A stretch of DNA of 6,282 nt, from positions 1 to 6,282 of the forward strand of contig JASHSE010000086.1 of the NCBI GenBank assembly GCA_030036975.1, written 5' to 3'. The notes under the pieces are model-generated. The model saw only the letters and a program-made list of their open reading frames with translations, was not told where the DNA came from and made no database searches. Shown piece after piece: positions 1 to 4,996 of this stretch (within the stretch, counting starts at the first letter, position 1; every line of letters begins with the position of its first letter). The translations under genes and the position numbers were made by a program. The stretch comes from Xanthobacteraceae bacterium. GTDB lineage: Bacteria > Pseudomonadota > Alphaproteobacteria > Rhizobiales > Xanthobacteraceae.

Positions 1-1492
1 GCAGCGCGGCGATGACGCGGCGCGATTCGTCGCGCAGTGCCCGCGCCTCGTCGAGCGCAGCGTCGTAGCCAGCGCGAATAAAACCGCCGTCGCGGCGATA
101 GGCCGGCAGTTCCTCGGCCAGCGCGCGTAAAAGTTCGGCGGCGAGCGCGGCATCGGGCCGGCGCAACGCCGCCGCGGCCTGCGCCAGTTCGCGCGGCGCA
201 TCCGCACCGTCCAGCCCGAGCGCCGCGATGGTCGCAGCCAGCTCCGCCGCCGCCAAAATGCCGTCGCGGATCGCCGCAAGATCGCGCGGGCCGCCGCGGC
301 CGATCACGATGCGCGCCAAGGCGCGGGCGAGGTCGGGTGCGGCGCGCAGGTGCTTGCGCACCTCACCGCAGATCGTGGCGCCCGCGACAAACGCCGCAAC
401 CGCATCAAGGCGGTGCGCGACGGCCACGGGATCGGTCAGCGGCGCGGCCAGCCGCTGCGCCAGAAGGCGCGAGCCCGCGGCCGTCACGGTGCGGTCGATG
501 GCGCCGAGCAGCGAGCCGCGGCGCTCGCCAGCGAGCGTGCGATGCAGTTCGAGGTTGACGCGCGTGGCCTGATCGATGGCGAGCGTGGCGCCGGGCGCCT
601 CGCGCACGGGCGGCGACAGCGGCGGCCGTTTGCCGATCTGGGTGCGCTCGATATAGGTGACCGCCGCAGCGGCCGCGGTGAGTTCGAGGCGCGAAAATGC
701 GCCGAAGGCGTCCATGGTGGCGACGCCGAAAAAAACTGCCAGCCGGCGCTCGGCGGTGGCGCCGTCGAACACGTCGCGGGCGAGCGGGGTGAGCGCCGAC
801 GCCGCCGGCAGCGCGCGCAAAATGGGCGCCAGTTCGGCGTCGGCATAGAGCGCGTCGGCGACGATGATCTCGCCGGGCTCGATGCGGGCGAGCGCGGCGG
901 CGAGCGCGCCGCGCTCGCACTCGGCGACGCGAAACTCGCCGGTCGAGATATCGATCCAGGCGAGCGCGAAGCGGTCGTCGCCCGACGAAGCGCGGGCGCG
1001 CGCCAGCGCCAGCAGATAATTGTTGCGCCGCGCGTCGAGCAGCGAATCCTCGGTGAGCGTGCCGGGGGTTACGAGCCGCACCACGTCGCGGCGCACCACG
1101 CTCTTGCCGCCGCGCTTGCGCGCCGCGACCGGATCCTCGAGCTGCTCGCACACCGCGACGCGATGGCCGAGCGCGATCAGCCGGTGCAGATATTCGTCGG
1201 CGCGCTCGATCGGCACGCCGCACATCGGGATGTCGCGGCCCAAATGCTTGCCGCGCTTGGTCAACACGATGCCGAGCGCGCGCGACGCCGCCTCGGCGTC
1301 GTCGAAGAACAATTCGTAGAAATCGCCCATCCGGTAGAACAACAGGCAATCCGGATTGGCGGCCTTGATCTCGATGTACTGCTCCATCATGGGCGTGATG
1401 CGGGCGACTTCGTCGGCCGCTTTGGGCGTCGCGCCGCCGCCTGCCTCGGGCGAGTCGACCGAACCGTTCGTGATGGGGCGCGGGGCATCCAT
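1..1492 (-). CDS. mutS: DNA mismatch repair protein MutS, N-terminal part (cut by left window edge)
   Basis: MutS binds base mismatches and small loops in new DNA and recruits MutL; it acts in the cytoplasm on the chromosome. Visible are 497 codons with no internal stop; family members have roughly 850-910 residues, so the rest of the clamp and core and the whole ATPase domain lie outside. Seen: the mismatch-wedge motif GDFYELFF with Phe58 and Glu60 of the F-x-E pair, then MCGVP at 90-94 and CEQLEDP near 115-121 (domain I, about 34-150); a connector domain to about 280; and the core-domain signature DQATRVNLEL at 307-316 followed by DRTVTAAGSRLLAQRLAAPL. The last residues, around GYDAALDEARALRDES, match the beginning of the clamp. 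The start at 1492 (MDAPRPITNG) gives about 33 residues before the conserved TPMMEQY, as I recall for relatives. An in-frame ATG at 1531 and GTG at 1504 are alternatives; none has a clear ribosome site. It is transcribed away from the MHS transporter gene. Confidence 0.96.
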   Translation of the reverse strand, partial: MDAPRPITNGSVDSPEAGGGATPKAADEVARITPMMEQYIEIKAANPDCLLFYRMGDFYELFFDDAEAASRALGIVLTKRGKHLGRDIPMCGVPIERADEYLHRLIALGHRVAVCEQLEDPVAARKRGGKSVVRRDVVRLVTPGTLTEDSLLDARRNNYLLALARARASSGDDRFALAWIDISTGEFRVAECERGALAAALARIEPGEIIVADALYADAELAPILRALPAASALTPLARDVFDGATAERRLAVFFGVATMDAFGAFSRLELTAAAAAVTYIERTQIGKRPPLSPPVREAPGATLAIDQATRVNLELHRTLAGERRGSLLGAIDRTVTAAGSRLLAQRLAAPLTDPVAVAHRLDAVAAFVAGATICGEVRKHLRAAPDLARALARIVIGRGGPRDLAAIRDGILAAAELAATIAALGLDGADAPRELAQAAAALRRPDAALAAELLRALAEELPAYRRDGGFIRAGYDAALDEARALRDESRRVIAAL

Positions 1493-1566
1493 GATGCAGT
1501 GCACGCTAGCAGATGGCTCGGCCGGTTGCATCGGTCCGCGCCGGGGCGCCGTGCCGACCCGCGACA

Positions 1567-1590
1567 ACGCGGCCGACGCGTCGGCTGCGT
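1567..1590. promoter_or_regulatory. 24-bp near-perfect palindrome in the mutS/transporter divergent gap (candidate operator)
   Basis: The centre is a perfect 14-bp palindrome, GCCGACGCGTCGGC (1572-1585). After one mismatched pair (G1571/T1586) the symmetry goes on for four more pairs, ACGC at 1567-1570 against GCGT at 1587-1590, so 11 of 12 pairs match. It ends four bases before a TTGACT hexamer (1594-1599) that could be a -35 element for the transporter, although no good -10 follows at 16-18 bp. Position and symmetry suit binding of a dimeric repressor or activator, or a hairpin in a leader RNA (the odd pair would be a G-U wobble). No regulator gene is in the window, so the factor is unknown. 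High GC makes chance symmetry more likely here. Confidence 0.4.
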
Positions 1591-1666
1591 GTTTTGACTT
1601 GGCAAACTCCCGCAAAGGGACGACGATCATGTGTGAACGCCGGGCAACACGGCGAATTTCGGAACC

Positions 1667-1673
1667 AAGGAGG
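1667..1673 (+). promoter_or_regulatory. Strong Shine-Dalgarno site ahead of the leader frame
   Basis: AAGGAGG is an almost full anti-Shine-Dalgarno match, three bases before the ATG at 1677 of a short frame. It is about 25 bases from the transporter ATG, too far to be that gene's direct ribosome site, so it either drives the short frame or acts as a standby site. Confidence 0.45.
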
Positions 1674-1676
1674 ACA

Positions 1677-1754
1677 ATGCACTTCTGGGAGGACACCCAT
1701 GGTAGCGGCTACCGACGTCAATTATGCGCTCACGCCGGATCAGCATACCCGTGA
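1677..1754 (+). CDS. Possible 25-codon leader peptide overlapping the transporter start
   Basis: A short frame begins MHFWEDTHGS and ends AGSAYP before a TGA at 1752-1754. It follows the strongest Shine-Dalgarno match in the gap, though the three-base spacer is short. It overlaps the first 56 bases of the transporter gene, which starts 22 bases later in a different frame. No known leader peptide is recognised; there is no run of one amino acid as in classical attenuators, and no signal peptide. Translation through it would carry ribosomes over the transporter's own ribosome site and start, so it could couple to or compete with transporter translation. It may equally be a chance frame after a purine-rich stretch. 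The role is inference only. Confidence 0.25.
   Translation: MHFWEDTHGSGYRRQLCAHAGSAYP
1687..1693 (+). promoter_or_regulatory. Ribosome binding site that decides the transporter start
   Basis: GGGAGGA lies five bases before the ATG at 1699, a normal spacing. It favours 1699 over the in-frame ATG at 1513, which would add 62 low-complexity residues not expected in the family. The site lies inside the overlapping leader frame. Confidence 0.7.
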
Positions 1755-3051
1755 GCTGCGCCGCGCCCTCGTCGCGGCGACGGTGGGCACCACGATCGAG
1801 TGGTACGACTTTCTGCTCTACAGCACGATGGCCGGACTGGTGTTCGGCAAGCTGTTCTTCCCGAACGAATCCGCGCTGACCGCGACGCTCAACGCGTTCG
1901 CTATTTATTTCGTCGGCTTCGTCGCGCGCCCGATCGGCGCGTTCATCTTCGGCCATTATGGCGATCGAGTCGGCCGCAAATCGACGCTGATCGTCACATT
2001 GGTGTTGATGGGCGTATCGACCTTCTTGGTGGCGTTCTTGCCGGGCTATGCCTCGATCGGCGTCTGGGGTGCGGTGCTGTTGACCATTCTGCGCCTGATC
2101 CAGGGCATCGGCGTCGGCGGCGAATGGGGCGGCTCGGTGCTGCTGACGCTGGAATGGGCGCGCCACAACCGCGAGCGCGGCTTCCTCTCGTCGTGGCCGC
2201 AATTCGGCGGTCCGGCCGGTTTGTTCCTGGCCAACCTCGCCGTTCTCATCTTCAGCAGGATGTCGGGCGACGCATTCCTGGCCTGGGGCTGGCGCATCCC
2301 GTTCGCGCTGAGCATCATCCTGGTCGCCATCGGCCTGTGGATCAGGCTGCGCATCCTGGAAACGCCGGTGTTCCGCAAACTTGTCGCGGAGCAAAAGATC
2401 GAGCGGGCGCCCATCATCGAAGTCTGCCGCAAGGCGCCGGGTGCGATCATCGCCGGAATGCTGGCGCGGACCTCGGAGCAGGGCCCGTTCTACATCTTCA
2501 CGGCCTTCATCTTCGCCTACGGGACGACGACGCTGCATGCGCCGCGCGATCTGCTGCTGGCCGGCGTGCTGGTGGCGGTGTGCGTGTCGGCGTTCACCAT
2601 CCCGTTCAGCGGCTGGCTCTCCGACCAGATCGGGCGCAAGAAGATGTACATGATCGGCTGCGCCACGATGGGCGTGTTCGGCTTCATCTACTTCGGCCTG
2701 ATCGACACCGGCTCATACGTGTTGATCTTCATCGCCATGGTGCTGTCGCTCATCCCGCATGACATGCAGTATGGGCCGCAGGCGGCGCTGATCGCCGAAA
2801 GCTTCACGCCGCGCCTGCGCTACAGCGGCGCCTCGATCAGCTATCAGCTCGCCTCGATCACCGCCGGTGGGCCGGCGCCGCTGATCGCGACCGCATTGTT
2901 TGCCGCCTATCGTTCGGGGACGCCGATCGCGATCTACATCGCGATCACCGCAATCATCTCGATCATCGCCACGGCTTTTCTGAAGGATTACGCCGGCCAG
3001 GATATCTCGGCCGAATACGATGCCGAGCCGCCCGTCAAGCGCGCGGCTTGA
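1699..3051 (+). CDS. MHS-family MFS transporter (metabolite:H+ symporter, ShiA/KgtP/ProP type)
   Basis: A 450-aa inner-membrane secondary transporter. Members of the metabolite:H+ symporter family carry organic anions or zwitterions such as shikimate, 2-oxoglutarate, citrate, proline/betaine or aromatic acids in with protons. Seen: GTTIEWYDF at 30-38 at the start of helix 1; the loop 2-3 signature RPIGAFIFGHYGDRVGRK at 77-94; RLIQGIGVGGEWGG at 132-145 in helix 4; the repeat of the loop motif, GWLSDQIGRKK, at 305-315; and YGPQAALIAESF near 358-369. About twelve hydrophobic segments can be counted (roughly 24-48, 65-86, 96-115, 120-140, 162-186, 199-218, 247-275, 286-304, 316-334, 338-360, 380-404, 407-428), with a charged cytoplasmic tail ending PPVKRAA. 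Length is normal for the family. The start is set by the ribosome site at 1687-1693. It is divergent from mutS and convergent with the CoA ligase. The substrate cannot be read from sequence; an aromatic or other carboxylate is plausible from the neighbouring ligase. Confidence 0.93.
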   Translation: MVAATDVNYALTPDQHTRELRRALVAATVGTTIEWYDFLLYSTMAGLVFGKLFFPNESALTATLNAFAIYFVGFVARPIGAFIFGHYGDRVGRKSTLIVTLVLMGVSTFLVAFLPGYASIGVWGAVLLTILRLIQGIGVGGEWGGSVLLTLEWARHNRERGFLSSWPQFGGPAGLFLANLAVLIFSRMSGDAFLAWGWRIPFALSIILVAIGLWIRLRILETPVFRKLVAEQKIERAPIIEVCRKAPGAIIAGMLARTSEQGPFYIFTAFIFAYGTTTLHAPRDLLLAGVLVAVCVSAFTIPFSGWLSDQIGRKKMYMIGCATMGVFGFIYFGLIDTGSYVLIFIAMVLSLIPHDMQYGPQAALIAESFTPRLRYSGASISYQLASITAGGPAPLIATALFAAYRSGTPIAIYIAITAIISIIATAFLKDYAGQDISAEYDAEPPVKRAA

Positions 3052-3072
3052 TTGATGCCAGTCGGCGCATTC

Positions 3073-3098
3073 TCCTCTCCCCGCGCGCGAGGAGAGGA
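3073..3098. repeat. GC-rich inverted repeat between convergent genes
   Basis: TCCTCTCC (3073-3080) and GGAGAGGA (3091-3098) are perfect 8-bp inverted arms around a 10-base loop that is itself alternating C and G. It begins 21 bases after the transporter stop and could end or protect that transcript, but no T-run follows on either strand, so it is not a classical intrinsic terminator. From memory, CCTCTCCCCG...GGGGAGAGG palindromes are scattered between genes in rhizobial genomes, and this may be a worn copy. Confidence 0.5.
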
Positions 3099-3106
3099 CT
3101 TGAATG

Positions 3107-3138
3107 AAAAGCGGTGCCGTCTGTTTCAGGCGCACCGC
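3107..3138 (-). terminator. Probable intrinsic terminator of the CoA ligase gene
   Basis: Read on the minus strand, GCGGTGC (3138-3132) pairs perfectly with GCACCGC (3117-3111) across a 14-base loop, and four T residues (3110-3107) follow at once. It lies about 53 bases past the ligase stop, as expected for a terminator. The T-run is short. Read on the plus strand the stem is followed by CTCTTC, so it may also act weakly on transcripts from the transporter gene. Confidence 0.6.
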
Positions 3139-3164
3139 CTCTTCAGCATTGCCAAGGTGTCTGA

Positions 3165-3208
3165 CTGCGCGAGCTTTGACGTGAGGGCTCTCACTCTAAC
3201 TCGCGCAG
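3165..3208 (-). other. Nested hairpin covering the 3' end of the ligase gene
   Basis: CTGCGCGAG (3165-3173) and CTCGCGCAG (3200-3208) are perfect 9-bp inverted arms. Inside them GTGAG (3181-3185) and CTCAC (3190-3194) form a 5-bp stem with a four-base loop. On the minus strand the first arm encodes the Leu-Arg-Glu codons near the ligase C-terminus, and the inner stem covers the stop codon. No T-run follows, so mRNA 3'-end stabilisation or a factor-dependent end is more likely than intrinsic termination. Confidence 0.4.
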
Positions 3209-4804
3209 CTTGAAGCGTTGCAGCTTGCCGGTGGCGGTGCGCGGCAGGTCGGGCCGGATGTCGATCCAGCGCGGATATTTCCACGGGCCGGCGCTCGCTT
3301 TGACGTGCACGCGCAGCGTTTCGATGAGGCGCTCGTCGGCGGCAAAGCCGTTGCGCAGCACGATGAAGGCCTTCGGCTTGACCAGCCCGTCGGCGTCCTG
3401 TTTGCCGATCACCGCGGCCTCCAGCACCGCCTCGTGGGAGGCGAGTGCGGCCTCGACTTCGAACGGCGACACCCACATGCCGCTGACCTTGAACATGTCG
3501 TCGGTGCGGCCGCAGTAATGGAAGTAGCCTTCGGCATCGCGGAAATATTTGTCCCCCGTAAAGGTCCATTCGCCCGCGAACGTGCGCCGGCTTTTGTGCC
3601 GCTGATTCCAATAACCCTCGCCGGCGGTCGGGCCGCGCACGATGAGCTCGCCGATTTCGCCAGCGGCCAGCTCCGCGCCGGCTTCGTCGACGATTTTCAG
3701 CTCGTAGCCGGGCACCGGCTTGCCGGTCGTGCCGTAGCGTATGTCGCCCGGCTGGTTGCTCAAAAAGGTCTGGAACATCTCGGTCGAGCCGATGCCGTCG
3801 AGCACGTCGACGCCGCACGCGTCGCGCCAGCGCTTACCGAGCTCGGCCGGCAGCGCTTCGCCCGCCGAGATGCACAGCCGCAGCCGGTCGGAGCCGGCGC
3901 CGCGGCGCATGTCCTTGTGCGCCAACAGCGAGGCATAGAGCGTCGGCACGCCGTAAAAGATCGTCGGCCGATGCCGCCGCATGACGCCGAACACCGCATC
4001 AGGCGTGGGCCGCTGCGGCAGCAGCACCGTCGTGGCGCCGACCGACAGCGGGAACGCCATGGCGTTGCCCATGCCGTAGGAGAAAAACAGCTTGGCGACG
4101 GAGAACACGACGTCGTCCTCGCGGATGCCGATCACGTGCCGGCCCATCAGCCGCGCCGCCGCCAGCGGCGTGGTGTGGACGTGCTTGACGCCCTTGGGCT
4201 CGCCGGTCGAGCCGGACGTGTACATCCAGAACGCGACTTCGTCGGACAGCGTCGGCGCCACGAACGGCTTCGTGTCGCGGTTTGCGGACAGCTCGGCAAA
4301 ATCCCGCACCCCGCGCCCGGCAAAGGCCGCTTTGTCCTGGTCGCGCGCGCCGACCAGAATAATCGTGCGCAGCCGCGGCAAGCGGTCGAGAATGGGAATG
4401 ATCGCATGCGTCAGGGCGGCCGCAATAACGATCGCGGAGGCGCGGCTGTCGCCGAGGATGTAGGCGTATTGCTCGCTGGTCAGCAGCGTGTTGAGCGGCA
4501 GCACCACGATGCCGGCGCGCACGCCGCCCCAGAACGCCACCGGAAAATCGACAATATCGGGCAGCAAAAGCGCAAGCCGCTCCTCCGGCCGCAGGCCGAG
4601 TTCGAGCAGCGCCGCCGCGAACGCGCAGGTGCGCGCCTGCAGCTCGCCATAGGTCAGCGCGCGGTCGCTATCGAGGAACGCAATTTTTTCGCCAAGCCCA
4701 CGCGCGACCGGCGCATCGACCAAATCCGTAACGGCGTTGTACGGCTTGCGCTGTAGGAGATCTTCCAGCATCGGATCGGTTTTGGCGACCGCTGAGCAGC
4801 TCAT
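3191..4804 (-). CDS. Benzoate-CoA ligase family protein (ATP-dependent aromatic/carboxylic acyl-CoA synthetase)
   Basis: An adenylate-forming (ANL) enzyme expected to make acyl-AMP and then acyl-CoA from a carboxylic acid, ATP and CoA in the cytoplasm; the nearest type I recall is benzoate-CoA ligase (BadA). Seen, in the 537-aa version: P-loop YTSGSTGEPKGV at 195-206; pocket region KLFFSYGMGNAMAFPLSVGA near 238-257; SAGEALPAE at 313-321; DGIGSTEM at 336-343; TGDKY with Asp418; hinge and A8 region GRTDDMFKVSG at 432-442; and C-terminal PRTATGKLQRF at 521-531 with catalytic Lys527. All core motifs are present and length is normal (about 520-540). Starts at 4771 (MLEDLLQRK) and 4804 (MSCSAVAKTD) are both credible and neither has a clear ribosome site; a GTG at 4900 would add a basic extension not expected in the family. 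It converges on the transporter and diverges from the M20 gene. Compared with BadA from memory, pocket positions differ, so benzoate itself is not assured. Confidence 0.9.
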   Translation of the reverse strand: MSCSAVAKTDPMLEDLLQRKPYNAVTDLVDAPVARGLGEKIAFLDSDRALTYGELQARTCAFAAALLELGLRPEERLALLLPDIVDFPVAFWGGVRAGIVVLPLNTLLTSEQYAYILGDSRASAIVIAAALTHAIIPILDRLPRLRTIILVGARDQDKAAFAGRGVRDFAELSANRDTKPFVAPTLSDEVAFWMYTSGSTGEPKGVKHVHTTPLAAARLMGRHVIGIREDDVVFSVAKLFFSYGMGNAMAFPLSVGATTVLLPQRPTPDAVFGVMRRHRPTIFYGVPTLYASLLAHKDMRRGAGSDRLRLCISAGEALPAELGKRWRDACGVDVLDGIGSTEMFQTFLSNQPGDIRYGTTGKPVPGYELKIVDEAGAELAAGEIGELIVRGPTAGEGYWNQRHKSRRTFAGEWTFTGDKYFRDAEGYFHYCGRTDDMFKVSGMWVSPFEVEAALASHEAVLEAAVIGKQDADGLVKPKAFIVLRNGFAADERLIETLRVHVKASAGPWKYPRWIDIRPDLPRTATGKLQRFKLRELE

Positions 4805-4866
4805 GCGCTGCCGGCGGGAGCGTAATGCGAGACTGCCGCGCCTGCAAACAATCTGTGGCTGGTTAG

Positions 4867-4881
4867 GCGCTGCAAGAGCGC
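4867..4881. repeat. Short inverted repeat in the ligase/M20 divergent gap
   Basis: GCGCT (4867-4871) and AGCGC (4877-4881) are perfect arms around a five-base spacer, about 63 bases upstream of the ligase start at 4804 and 116 upstream of the M20 start. The position would suit an operator, but the arms are short and made almost only of G and C, so chance is a fair explanation. Confidence 0.2.
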
Positions 4882-4900
4882 TCGCAATCGCGCGTCGCAC

Positions 4901-4929
4901 TTGCCAGCGCGGTTAATTCCCAGAAAAAT
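4901..4929 (+). promoter_or_regulatory. Weak sigma-70-type promoter candidate for the M20 peptidase
   Basis: TTGCCA (4901-4906, five of six to TTGACA) is followed after 17 bases by AAAAAT (4924-4929, four of six to TATAAT). It lies in the least GC-rich part of the gap, about 67 bases before the M20 start. Alphaproteobacterial promoters are loosely conserved, so this is only a candidate. I found no comparable pair for the ligase on the other strand. Confidence 0.25.
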
Positions 4930-4996
4930 ACCGGGCCATTGCCGGAGTCCCGGTGATTTGCCAAACGAGTCGCCAACTGTCTGCAAGTGATCTGCC

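Noticed and set aside
350..1597. A 415-codon open frame on the plus strand opposite mutS
   Set aside because: It is antisense to the clear MutS frame, is rich in Ala, Arg, Gly and His with no recognisable domain, and is the type of shadow frame that high-GC third positions create.
1599..1614. Sigma-54-like promoter, TTGGCA followed by CGCA
   Set aside because: The distance between the GG and GC doublets is one base too short for the strict -24/-12 spacing, and the -12 half is poor.
1513..1698. In-frame 62-codon N-terminal extension of the transporter from an ATG at 1513
   Set aside because: It has no ribosome site and low-complexity Arg/Ala/Pro content, would lie across the palindrome and likely promoter, and would put a long tail before the conserved N-terminus. 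GGGAGGA before 1699 gives a better start.
1627..2538. A 303-codon open frame on the minus strand opposite the transporter
   Set aside because: It is very rich in Arg, Asp, Glu, Gln and His, as expected from reading hydrophobic helix codons backwards; the plus strand encodes a well-conserved MHS transporter.
3218..4756. A 512-codon open frame on the plus strand opposite the CoA ligase
   Set aside because: The ligase frame on the other strand carries every family motif; this frame has low-complexity composition and no domain, so it is a GC-driven shadow.
4931..4953. CCGGG/CCCGG inverted repeat upstream of the M20 gene
   Set aside because: Five-base GC-only arms across a 13-base spacer are too weak to separate from chance in this composition.
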